From a virus: a stretch of 53,266 nt of DNA. The DNA is taken from positions 1 through 53,266 of the IMG/VR virus record IMGVR_UViG_3300035183_000848; one strand, written 5' to 3'. The notes beneath the pieces were generated by a model that did no database searches, was not told the DNA's origin, and saw nothing but the letters and a program-made list of their open reading frames with translations. Below, piece after piece: positions 8,107-14,525 of the stretch. Made by a program: the position numbers and the translations under genes. Numbering within the stretch: the stretch's first letter is position 1; each line of letters begins with the position of its first letter.

Positions 8107-8289
8107 CTAAATTCCTTTCGCTTTTTTATAAGCTTTTATTGCTTGTTCTTTATCGAGGAATTCTCCAAGCCAAACTCTTTTCCCTTTTATATATATTCTC
8201 GAACTCCATTTACCTTTGAAAAAATAAACACCTGTAATTGGTTTTGGTTTTTTATGGCTTGGCTTAAAGATTTTCTGGCATTTCCGTGC
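8107..8289 (-). pseudogene. AP2-domain fragment without a start codon
   Basis: Immediately after the TAA of the upstream GT9 gene, and in the same frame, about 60 codons read without interruption to a TAG at 8107-8109. The translation contains TGVYFFKGKWSSRIYIKGK followed by RVWLGEF, then EQAIKAYKKA, which is a clear AP2 DNA-binding domain. In phages AP2 domains usually form the C-terminus of HNH homing endonucleases. No ATG, GTG or TTG is present in this frame, so it is either a remnant of such an element, a readthrough extension of the GT9 protein, or a gene with an unusual start. Confidence 0.55.
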
Positions 8290-9222
8290 TTAAGTTTTCC
8301 CATTTAATTCTTTCCTAATATTTTCAAATACTTCTTCAACAGGGATACTATCTATGCAAAGTGGTTCTAAATAACCAAGAGGACATTTGGCGACCCAAGA
8401 ATCAGTTAGCCACCAGCAACTTCCTTCATCAGCACAAAATTTTGGAGCAATATTTATATTTTCAGGGTAAGAAAAAAATTTTAAGTTTGTTGGCCCAAAT
8501 AAAACAATAGACTTTACGCCAAACATATAAGCTGCATGCACAAAACCAGACTCTCCATCTACGTGAAGAGTACTTTTTGAAAGTATCCCTAAAGCTTCCA
8601 ATAATGAGGTTTTTCCAACCATGTCATAATCAACTCCAGGAATTTTAAAGGAAGTTGCCCCTCCAATTTGTACAGTGCATACATTAATCTTTTTCAGCAA
8701 CTCCACTAACTTTGCCCAATTTCCTTCTTTCCAATTTTTGGTAGATCTGCCAGAAACCTTGTTTGCATCATCAAAACCAGTATGGAGTGTGATGAATGGT
8801 TTATCTAAAACCCTAGGTATTTTTTTTAAATTGCGCTTTTTTTCTTTAACTTTAATTCCAAGCATATCCGAAATTAAAGTTCTTCTATTTAGGCCAAGCT
8901 TCACTGCCTCTATGCCCGTCATGTTCTCCATGTGGGGCTGCATTTCGTTGATGAGCTTCCAATTTCCATTTGACAAAAAGGCGCTATACGCGAAGAACAT
9001 CTCCTCTATTTTATGGTTCCTAAATCCTCTAAAGTTTTTTTGAAAGTTGAACAGTACCAAGGTGTTTAGCGTGATCCACCAATCCGCTCCCGTTGATATG
9101 AAGATTCTTTCGTCCCTCGCGTCAAGCGACGAGAGGTTGCGGATAACATCAGGGTACCTTGTGTAGAAAACAACCTTCTCTTGAGTGTGCTCTTCTATGG
9201 CCTCGGCCAAATTCATCGACAA
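8290..9222 (-). CDS. Glycosyltransferase family 9, apparently N-terminally interrupted
   Basis: The ORF encodes about 310 residues from a TTG at 9222 (or 308 from the ATG at 9216). It keeps the GT9 C-terminal half: FITLHTGFDDANKVSGRSTK near residue 140 and the STLHVDGESGFVHAAYMFG and SIVLFGPTN motifs. The N-terminal glycine loop is missing from this ORF but is present in the same frame upstream, separated by a TAG at 9238-9240. The neighbouring GT9 has an intact GGLGD loop. As read, the protein may be inactive. Confidence 0.75.
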   Translation of the reverse strand: MSMNLAEAIEEHTQEKVVFYTRYPDVIRNLSSLDARDERIFISTGADWWITLNTLVLFNFQKNFRGFRNHKIEEMFFAYSAFLSNGNWKLINEMQPHMENMTGIEAVKLGLNRRTLISDMLGIKVKEKKRNLKKIPRVLDKPFITLHTGFDDANKVSGRSTKNWKEGNWAKLVELLKKINVCTVQIGGATSFKIPGVDYDMVGKTSLLEALGILSKSTLHVDGESGFVHAAYMFGVKSIVLFGPTNLKFFSYPENINIAPKFCADEGSCWWLTDSWVAKCPLGYLEPLCIDSIPVEEVFENIRKELNGKT

Positions 9223-9318
9223 TAAGGCGTCGCCAAGCTAGAGGCCCCCGGTCGACCACACAACGATATGGTCTGAAACCGGGGGCTTCCTAAAGTGCCT
9301 CTTTGGTCCGCCGTTCAT
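9223..9318 (-). pseudogene. Amber-separated N-terminus of the GT9 gene
   Basis: Reading from the ATG at 9318 in the frame of the downstream GT9 ORF gives MNGGPKRHFRKPPV and SDHIVVWSTGGL, then TAG (9238-9240), then LGDALLSMNLAEAI. Family 9 proteins have the loop GGLGD at exactly this point, so the six bases coding Leu-stop look like an in-frame insertion or equivalent change. TAG ends many other genes here (large terminase, RecU-like, others), so reassigned TAG is unlikely; a nonsense mutation or programmed readthrough are the alternatives. Confidence 0.65.
9241..9289 (-). other. Strong hairpin directly before the amber codon
   Basis: On the minus strand GAAGCCCCCGGT pairs with ACCGGGGGCCTC (about 12 bp with one G-T pair). 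A nested 5-bp stem, GACCA with TGGTC, lies inside it. The 3' arm ends at the base before the TAG at 9238-9240. There is no T-run, so it is not a typical intrinsic terminator. The structure coincides with codons for the first strand of the GT9 fold. Confidence 0.6.
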
Positions 9319-9355
9319 GTGAATGACGCGGCTTGTAAGTGAAAGTCTCAGTGAG

Positions 9356-9712
9356 TTAAGATTTTCTTGAATCAGCATAACCTTGCCTAAATCCAGTAGA
9401 GACTGCTGCGCGGATCAAAGCCTGCTCTGTCCATCCAAACTTCAGGAAGTTCTTTTTCTTTAGGTAGAAGTTTCCTGCCTTTATCGCGTGTGATTGAACC
9501 CACTCATCACTCCCTCTAGATGGGAATAGTTTTACCCAAAAGCTCTTCAGTGATTTTTCTGCGTGGCGCCTGCCCATATAGTAACCATGGGCCAGAGAAG
9601 TGACAAACAGGCTTTTTTCGGAGTTCGACCCATTCTTGAAGTGCTTGTCAGTATATTCACCAGCAAACTTCACGCTCTCAGCGGTTAGATCTGACTCTTT
9701 TATATGTTTCAC
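9356..9712 (-). CDS. Hypothetical protein, alpha-helical
   Basis: A 118-residue, mostly helical protein of unknown family. The segment LAHGYYMGRRHAEKS (about residues 45-59) resembles VAHGFHIGWKAAEDY in the small protein at 11098-11307, so the two may share a domain. A second AH-type turn (VSTGFRQGYADSRKS) closes the protein, giving a possible internal repeat. It is in the accessory block downstream of the structured-RNA region. Confidence 0.6.
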   Translation of the reverse strand: MKHIKESDLTAESVKFAGEYTDKHFKNGSNSEKSLFVTSLAHGYYMGRRHAEKSLKSFWVKLFPSRGSDEWVQSHAIKAGNFYLKKKNFLKFGWTEQALIRAAVSTGFRQGYADSRKS

Positions 9713-9733
9713 AGTTTTCTCCTATTGATGGTC

Positions 9734-9910
9734 TTATGAACTTAAGAACTTTTTTGACCTGCCGCTTAGCATCATGGATATGGCGCTAACCCCTCCCAAG
9801 TGTGGGTTTCCCTCATGTAGCCAAGCATGTACCTTTGAATCGTCACAAAATAATTCACTCAACAAGCGGACAATTTCAATGTTTTCCGTTGAGAAGATAT
9901 GCTCAAGCAT
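9734..9910 (-). CDS. MbcA/ParS/Xre toxin-binding-like (DUF2384-type) mini-protein
   Basis: A 58-residue ORF, MLEHIFSTENIEIVRLLSEL at the start. The second half, KVHAWLHEGNPHLGG followed by VSAISMMLSG, matches the hallmark AxxWLxxPNxxLGGxxPxxLLxxG of the domain by which MbcA/ParS/Xre antitoxins bind RES-type toxins. No Xre DNA-binding domain and no RES toxin are adjacent, so it would be an isolated domain, possibly acting against a host toxin. It starts 2 bases after the stop of the upstream gene. Confidence 0.6.
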   Translation of the reverse strand: MLEHIFSTENIEIVRLLSELFCDDSKVHAWLHEGNPHLGGVSAISMMLSGRSKKFLSS

Positions 9911-9912
9911 TT

Positions 9913-10110
9913 TTATTTTTTGTCTTGGTAAAGTTTTGGGTTCTCAATGCAGTTCATCAAGTAGTCTATCGAGTCCCCGTTGGGGGCCTTTTTTACAGCG
10001 CGACGCATGCAGGCCATAGTCTTCTTGCTGCAATTCCCTATTTCGCTTTTGTTTTTTGAAACTGGGGAGCAGGCATTCACTACGATCAACAAAATATCCA
10101 TCCAGCTAGA
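9913..10110 (-). CDS. Small cysteine-containing protein, possibly exported
   Basis: A 65-residue protein starting MSSWMDILLIVVNACSPV, a short hydrophobic N-terminus that could be a signal sequence or anchor. It has four Cys (NACS, GNCSK, MACMRR, MNCIEN) and a basic middle. The start is fixed by AGGAGG 5 bases before the ATG at 10110; longer in-frame ORFs upstream lack such a site. It is the first gene after the terminator at 10142-10171. Confidence 0.65.
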   Translation of the reverse strand, partial: SSWMDILLIVVNACSPVSKNKSEIGNCSKKTMACMRRAVKKAPNGDSIDYLMNCIENPKLYQDKK

Positions 10111-10141
10111 CATTGAACCTCCTGTTAAACAATTAAAATTT

Positions 10142-10171
10142 AAAAAAGAGCCAAAGGGGTGAATCTTTGGC
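10142..10171 (-). terminator. Rho-independent terminator
   Basis: On the minus strand GCCAAAG and CTTTGGC form a perfect 7-bp stem around an 8-base loop, followed directly by TCTTTTTT. It ends the transcript covering 10172-10555 and precedes the ribosome-binding site of the gene at 9913-10110. Confidence 0.85.
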
Positions 10172-10554
10172 CCCCTTATATGCAGTCCGGGCGCTACTCC
10201 GGAATCCAGATACTGTAGTGTCGAACGACTTTCCGCATCTCTGGAAGGTATACGGATCAAACGTATCCAAATTTCGCCTTACCTTGAGTTTCACCAGTGG
10301 AGTGTGCTTACTTACTTATGTCCATCCTGTTGCTTTGGTAAAACCTGCTTGTATCGCATTCAAGCAACAATAGGACTCCACAGCTTCTAACTCCGCTGCA
10401 TAAATATTTGGCCGCCATATCGAAGCGGCTCCCCTCTCGCTCGATTTCCTGTTGTACGGGCCTCGGTAAATTTTCAAAGGTCAAATACGGCGCCGGGAGT
10501 GGATTGGCGTTTGGAGTGGAGGCTACCCGGCGCCGCTTAAATCGCTAACGCGAT
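10142..10554 (-). ncRNA. Candidate structured noncoding RNA ending in a terminator
   Basis: About 410 bases without a credible ATG-started gene. From the 5' side of the minus strand: an 8-bp hairpin TAAATCGC-GTTA-GCGATTTA; a 10-bp perfect stem CGGCGCCGGG/CCCGGCGCCG around a 28-base loop with two TCCACTCC copies; a GCCGC/GCGGC stem; a long-range 8-bp stem TGTTGCTT/AAGCAACA enclosing GCTTG/CAAGC; GGATACG/CGTATACC; CCAGA/TCTGG enclosing GTCGTTCGAC; TCCGG/CCGGA; then the terminator. I do not recognise tmRNA, RNase P or group I intron cores. An open frame without a standard start also crosses part of it, so weak coding cannot be excluded. Confidence 0.5.
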
Positions 10555-10764
10555 TTACCTTATAAAATCATTCCTCCTGGGCCCTGGCTTCAGCCCTTCC
10601 CTCAAGTTAGAGGCTGACTTGTCTGCCTTTAGCATTTGCATCGCGATGGCGTCTGCTTGCCTTCGGGATAAAATTTGTCTGCTCCCATCCTCATAAATCA
10701 CTGTCGATGTGTCTTTGTCCTCATTGTCAAAAACAAACTTAACTTTTTTTGTAATATCAGACAC
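10555..10764 (-). CDS. Hypothetical small protein
   Basis: A 69-residue basic protein (MSDITKKVKFVFDNEDKDTS then STVIYEDGSRQILSRRQAD). The N-terminal half looks like two beta strands carrying an acidic loop and the C-terminal half like a helix followed by a PGPRRNDF tail. The family is unknown. It lies 3 bases after the preceding gene and is the last coding gene before the structured RNA region. Confidence 0.6.
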   Translation of the reverse strand: MSDITKKVKFVFDNEDKDTSTVIYEDGSRQILSRRQADAIAMQMLKADKSASNLREGLKPGPRRNDFIR

Positions 10765-10767
10765 GCC

Positions 10768-11082
10768 TTACCCCCTTTTTTTTCTTTCGATTTCTCTGGT
10801 TATCTTAAACCACCTCTCGGCACCCATCATAAACCTAGACTCCAACTCTTCTGAGGAGTTTGTAGTTGTAATGTAAGTGCTAACGGTGGTCCCAACCAAG
10901 GCCTCCAAGAACTCATTTAGCAGCCACATTATTTTCTCATTGTCTTCCTCAGCGTTACCGGTGAGGGCTAAAGCCTCCCTTGACTTGTGGATGTGGCTCT
11001 CAAAGGACTTTTGGAGCTCGATTGAAAACGCTGACGCTTCGGCTGAGGATATGTTTTTCCAGTCTGATTCCGTTTGGCTCAT
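10768..11082 (-). CDS. Hypothetical helical protein
   Basis: A 104-residue protein predicted to be all helix from its sequence (SFESHIHKSREALALTGNAE and NEKIMWLLNEFLEALVGTT). No motif identifies it. It is in the recombination-gene operon, 16 bases from its upstream neighbour. Confidence 0.6.
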   Translation of the reverse strand: MSQTESDWKNISSAEASAFSIELQKSFESHIHKSREALALTGNAEEDNEKIMWLLNEFLEALVGTTVSTYITTTNSSEELESRFMMGAERWFKITREIERKKRG

Positions 11083-11097
11083 GTTTGTAAACTCTTT

Positions 11098-11307
11098 CTA
11101 TTTTTTTGATATTCCATGGTAGTCTTCTGCAGCCTTCCACCCTATGTGGAACCCGTGCGCAACTTGGTTGACCATGTTTTGTTGGTCAAATAATTTCAGG
11201 TGGGTGCCCATCTTCTTCAAGTAATGGGTGGCTGCCTTTATAGCCTCGCGATTCAGCTCTGCTTCATCAATTTTTTTTGCCAATGCCTTCATTAGAAATT
11301 CTTTCAT
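11098..11307 (-). CDS. Hypothetical small protein, shares a segment with the 9356-9712 product
   Basis: A 69-residue helical protein starting MKEFLMKALAKKIDEAELNR. Its VAHGFHIGWKAAEDY resembles LAHGYYMGRRHAEKS in the product of 9356-9712, suggesting related domains. It overlaps the preceding gene by 4 bases, so translation is coupled. The function is unknown. Confidence 0.6.
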   Translation of the reverse strand: MKEFLMKALAKKIDEAELNREAIKAATHYLKKMGTHLKLFDQQNMVNQVAHGFHIGWKAAEDYHGISKK

Positions 11308-11495
11308 GGTTTTTCCTTTCTTGGGCTAAACATGAGCATAATTTTTGGAGTCAACTCATACAAGACGTATTCCCCTTTTTGAGAAACTTTTAGCGCTTCT
11401 TGGTCCAACCTGTCCGCTATGATCCTCAACTGGTCTGGGGTAACCTCGATCACCCTAAAGCTATATGGAGTTTGGGAGTCCGTGACTTTCTCCAT
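11304..11495 (-). CDS. Hypothetical small protein
   Basis: A 63-residue protein starting MEKVTDSQTPYSFRVIEVTP. The start at 11495 is set by GAGGGG a few bases upstream and by its TAATG overlap with the stop of the HNH gene; an in-frame ATG 18 bases upstream lacks a site. The order strand-helix-strand (FRVIEVTPDQLRIIADRLDQ, then YVLYELTPKIMLMF) suggests a small alpha/beta fold. The family is unknown. Confidence 0.6.
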   Translation of the reverse strand: MEKVTDSQTPYSFRVIEVTPDQLRIIADRLDQEALKVSQKGEYVLYELTPKIMLMFSPRKEKP

Positions 11496-11791
11496 TATTT
11501 TCCCCTCAACCATCTCTTGGCATAATCATCATAATGCCAACCCCTCAGCAAAAGGTCTTGCTCGAGGTGGAAGTGACGCTTCACAAAAGTTGTTAGCCCA
11601 ACGCTGTGCCTCTCTGTGTGGCAACGTCGACAGAGGCTCCATAGGTTTGAATCTAGGTCTTCTCCTCCAGCCCCGCGGGTCTTGATGTGGTCCAAGTCGC
11701 AGTCTCCATGTTGCTTGCATGAAACGCATCGTGATTTCCTGATTTTATCCTTTAGCTTCTTGCTCTGAGTTGTCTTTTTCTTTTGGAACAT
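11495..11791 (-). CDS. HNH nuclease
   Basis: A 98-residue protein with a compact HNH fold: C-x2-C (RCVSCKQ), the catalytic DLDHIKTRGAGGED, then the second zinc pair and final His in SLCRRCHTERHSVG. Small HNH nucleases of this size are commonly found beside RecT-type annealing proteins, where they may resolve or nick recombination intermediates. The gene overlaps the 3' end of the RecT-like gene by 47 bases in another frame. Confidence 0.85.
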   Translation of the reverse strand: MFQKKKTTQSKKLKDKIRKSRCVSCKQHGDCDLDHIKTRGAGGEDLDSNLWSLCRRCHTERHSVGLTTFVKRHFHLEQDLLLRGWHYDDYAKRWLRGK

Positions 11792-12578
11792 AAACAGAGT
11801 TTAACTCATCGGCGATATTTTTCTTTTTTTCTTGGACAATGACTGAAGGCTCCTCCGGAGTGAAGCTATAGTCATACTCGGCTATTGGAATTCCAGCGAT
11901 GAGGTCGGCGAACTTTGACCTAAGTGCCAAGGTCCTGGCCTTGTATCGGAGCATGATCCTCTCCCACTTTTCCCAGGTTTCTTTTTTCTTGCCTTGGTAA
12001 GTCTTGTCGATACCTGCCCGAGCCAAATCATCCAGAGTGAAATAATCTTCTTGCTCGGATTGATCTCCCTTTCTCTTGATTCTGGTCACCGAGGCATACA
12101 CTCTTGCATTGAGGTTTTTATTCTCAACCGAGATCCTTTCGATGTTTTCGTCAACGTAGAACTCTTCTATTTTTTCAACCAAGCCTGTACGCAAGCACAA
12201 AGAGAGCGGGCCCTCCCCATATAGGCATGGCCTCCCACCAACGACGTACATCATCTTGATGGCTATCATCTCATTCATCTGCATTGCCTTGGCGTATTGG
12301 AATGCCACAACGAGCTGTTGAGGGGTCTTGAAGGTGCTTGAGACCATTTCTTGGTCAATCAATCTCTTGGCAAATGAAAGCTGGTCCTCTAGGGAGGTGA
12401 GCATGAGTCTCCCTGCGTGGTCCGTTTGAAGCTGTTTTTTTTCGATTTTAACTAATTTTTTCTGTTCTTCATTTTGGTCTTGGGGAAGGATTTTTTTGGG
12501 ATATGAGCCTTCGTTTGTCACTGAGTTTTCCTGCTCAACAAACTCATCAAAGCTTGGGATGTCCTTATCGTCCTGCAT
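11745..12578 (-). CDS. recT: RecT-family single-strand annealing protein
   Basis: A 277-residue recombinase of the RecT family, which anneals complementary single strands after exonuclease resection. The diagnostic C-terminal core WEKWERIMLRYKARTLALRS, followed by KFADLIAGIPIAEYD, matches the W-x-x-x-P-x-x-M-L-x-x-R-A pattern of the family. GGAGG lies 6 bases before the ATG at 12578, which I prefer to an ATG 12 bases upstream that overlaps the site itself. The N-terminal 55 residues are acidic and lysine-rich and probably disordered. A RecE-like exonuclease is encoded at 14522-15409. Confidence 0.85.
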   Translation of the reverse strand: MQDDKDIPSFDEFVEQENSVTNEGSYPKKILPQDQNEEQKKLVKIEKKQLQTDHAGRLMLTSLEDQLSFAKRLIDQEMVSSTFKTPQQLVVAFQYAKAMQMNEMIAIKMMYVVGGRPCLYGEGPLSLCLRTGLVEKIEEFYVDENIERISVENKNLNARVYASVTRIKRKGDQSEQEDYFTLDDLARAGIDKTYQGKKKETWEKWERIMLRYKARTLALRSKFADLIAGIPIAEYDYSFTPEEPSVIVQEKKKNIADELNSVYVPKEKDNSEQEAKG

Positions 12579-12652
12579 AATAGCCTCCATAATATTTTCT
12601 TAATAATTGTTATGATTGTTGTAAAGCCAAATATTATGACGGATAGATATTT

Positions 12653-13051
12653 TTATTTAACGCAGAGAGTAAAAGAATCAATTCCACCCTGGAGGGCCAT
12701 GAACTTGGCAAAGGCATCCTTACTGTTTAAGACCTTGCTTTGGTTATCAGTTCCAAGTCCAACCAAGATGCAGCCGTTACTGTCCTGATTGAAATTTCCA
12801 GTGTGGAACAAAATCCCGGAATGCCCAGGGACCTTTGTAACCTCGAAGGTCTCAAAGGGGTGGTCCATGCTGGCTAATTGGTGTTGGCCGCGAACACAGA
12901 CGTACTCACCCTTTGGGAGTTTTGGCAAGAACCCTTCTCCAGACTGGTAGGCGTGCTGAAGCGTGTAGCAAACATGTTGCCCATCTTCGGAAAATAGTTC
13001 TCCAAAGATTCCCCTTTCACAATAAAATTTATTTACCAAGTTCATTTTCAT
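12653..13051 (-). CDS. DUF5675-like protein, possible cell-wall-active enzyme
   Basis: A 132-residue protein with the features I associate with DUF5675: FGELFSEDGQHVCYTLQHAY, LPKGEYVCVRGQHQ, and GILFHTGNFNQDSNGCILVG near the C-terminus. The HxGN...GCIxVG segment recalls the SHGCIR active-site motif of L,D-transpeptidases, so a peptidoglycan-related reaction is plausible but unproven. No other obvious endolysin is visible, so this and the NlpC-like protein at 2883-3443 are the main candidates. A second ATG two codons in (13045) could be the start. Confidence 0.7.
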   Translation of the reverse strand: MKMNLVNKFYCERGIFGELFSEDGQHVCYTLQHAYQSGEGFLPKLPKGEYVCVRGQHQLASMDHPFETFEVTKVPGHSGILFHTGNFNQDSNGCILVGLGTDNQSKVLNSKDAFAKFMALQGGIDSFTLCVK

Positions 13052-13052
13052 C

Positions 13053-13760
13053 TTAAATGTCCTCCCTATAAGTCAAGGTTGTCTCTAGGTTTGCCTGGCC
13101 GTAGAAATCCATCTCATCTGTCTGTTCGGTTTTCTTTTCACCAAACCTGCCCCCATAGAAAGTTTCTTCTATCCTTGTGAAGGGAAGGGCATGCTCCATG
13201 GTTAGGCCAACGTATTCAGAGTAATGCTTCAAGGAAATTTTGCTATATATTTGCTGGGAGTCCCTGCAAACCACATGAAGTTCTGAAGTTGGGAAACCAT
13301 AGATGTGTTCCCTAAAGCAAACCCAGCCTGAATTTATTCCGCTTAGATACCTTGAAAAGCTCCGCTTAAGCACAAAGCAATCTGAATCAATAAACACCAC
13401 CTTGTCGTATATATTGAGCAAAGTGCCGATAAAATTCAGCGCCCTCCAGCAATATGGATAGTTGAGGTGCTCACCGCTTGGAAGGTGCCTTGAGTGTCTT
13501 GCCACAATGACCTGGAAATTTTCCCCTAGGTCTTTTGCTTCAAAAAACTCTTGTTTGTTGTCTCGCCACAAGGAACTGGGATTCAGTTTCTCTATCAAAT
13601 TCTCTGGGGAGGCGTTATCAACCAAAAATATTTTTTCAAACCCAATATCTTCTCTTATTTTGGAGTACCAATCCAAATACCTTTTGTTTCTCTCTAGCCT
13701 TGGGTTCCCAAAATTGTCTAACCCATCAAGGTAGCAGGAGGTCATCAATGCCGTTCTCAT
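13053..13760 (-). CDS. GT-A-like glycosyltransferase
   Basis: A 235-residue protein starting MRTALMTSCYLDGLDNFGNP. It has a Rossmann-like beginning, FEKIFLVDNASPENL near residue 45, and a probable metal-binding DxD within KVVFIDSDCFVLKRS near residue 120. This is the GT-A glycosyltransferase arrangement. The start at 13760 overlaps the upstream stop as ATGA; a longer ORF upstream runs antiframe through the previous gene. It is one of four glycosyltransferase-type genes in the genome. The acceptor is unknown. Confidence 0.7.
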   Translation of the reverse strand: MRTALMTSCYLDGLDNFGNPRLERNKRYLDWYSKIREDIGFEKIFLVDNASPENLIEKLNPSSLWRDNKQEFFEAKDLGENFQVIVARHSRHLPSGEHLNYPYCWRALNFIGTLLNIYDKVVFIDSDCFVLKRSFSRYLSGINSGWVCFREHIYGFPTSELHVVCRDSQQIYSKISLKHYSEYVGLTMEHALPFTRIEETFYGGRFGEKKTEQTDEMDFYGQANLETTLTYREDI

Positions 13761-14065
13761 TTTATTTGAATCACTCCCCCTGCAGTTGAGTTCACCACAT
13801 TTTGCAAGAGCTCCCGGTGGGCGTTGTTCAAATCGTCTCGTTTCAAGAGGTTTGCCGCCAAGGCCTTCCATGCCTGGAATATGGTCGAGTTATCCATTTC
13901 TTCCATTTTGTTATTTTTTACCGAGTGCCAAGCTATCGAGCCCTTTTTTGATTCCCCAAACCTAACGATTGTACAAATCAAAAGTTCATCAACTGGGATT
14001 TTTTTGCCATCTTTTTCAAACTCACCTAACTCGACTTCAAATCGTATTGGATATTTCTTTGACAA
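13757..14065 (-). CDS. Hypothetical protein
   Basis: A 102-residue protein (MSKKYPIRFEVELGEFEKDG at the start) with a beta-rich first half and a helical second half (TIFQAWKALAANLLKRDDLN). I do not recognise the family. It overlaps the upstream gene by 29 bases and is coupled by ATGA to the glycosyltransferase downstream. Confidence 0.6.
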   Translation of the reverse strand: MSKKYPIRFEVELGEFEKDGKKIPVDELLICTIVRFGESKKGSIAWHSVKNNKMEEMDNSTIFQAWKALAANLLKRDDLNNAHRELLQNVVNSTAGGVIQIK

Positions 14066-14525
14066 TATTTTCTCCGTTTCTTTTTTTCTCTGACTCAGAA
14101 AATAAATCCCAAAGGATATTTTTCATTGATTCAATATTGTGTTCTTCACCATCGATAGCTTTCCTTACAAACATTCGATCTAAAGTTTTTTCTCCAAAAT
14201 ATGTTCCAGGATTCCTTGGACCGCCCCTCCTTAAAAAGGCCTTTTCAATCGATTCTATTCTTTCCCTTAATTCCTTGTTTTCAGCTTCAAGTTGCCTAAT
14301 GTAATCTTGGTCCTTTAGGTGGAATTTCAAGAACGTCTTTACTTCGAGGTTCCCTTTGTTGTCCTCAACTATTATGGGGTCAGAGCGCTCTATCACCAGT
14401 AGATTTCTATCTATAAATTCCTTTAATTGACCCAAAATTAAGCTCTCGATTTGTTTTTCCTGATTCCAGAGAAGCTCTTTTGCTAAGTCGAACGATTTCT
14501 GATTTCCCAAATCATTCAAATTCAT
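14037..14525 (-). CDS. Hypothetical coiled-coil protein
   Basis: A 162-residue protein with a likely coiled coil near residues 75-105 (YIRQLEAENKELRERIESIE). A basic RRGGPRNPGTYFGEKTLDR stretch follows. It lies between the RecE-like exonuclease (ATGA overlap) and a small hypothetical gene, so it may take part in recombination or replication, but nothing in the sequence shows a catalytic function. Confidence 0.6.
   Translation of the reverse strand: MNLNDLGNQKSFDLAKELLWNQEKQIESLILGQLKEFIDRNLLVIERSDPIIVEDNKGNLEVKTFLKFHLKDQDYIRQLEAENKELRERIESIEKAFLRRGGPRNPGTYFGEKTLDRMFVRKAIDGEEHNIESMKNILWDLFSESEKKRNGENIVKEISNTI

Noticed and set aside
9238-9240. TAG recoded to an amino acid in the whole phage
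   Set aside because: Several intact genes (large terminase, RecU-like gene, small plus-strand genes, chaperone frame 0) end in TAG followed by other genes, so it works as a stop.
10167-10373. Plus-strand ORF of 68 codons over the structured-RNA region
   Set aside because: It lies antisense to the stems, contains the terminator sequence in part, and has no ribosome-binding site.
10309-10550. Minus-strand open frame of about 78 codons within the RNA candidate
   Set aside because: No ATG, GTG or supported TTG start precedes the long open part, and strong hairpins interrupt it; kept only as a possible weak coding alternative.
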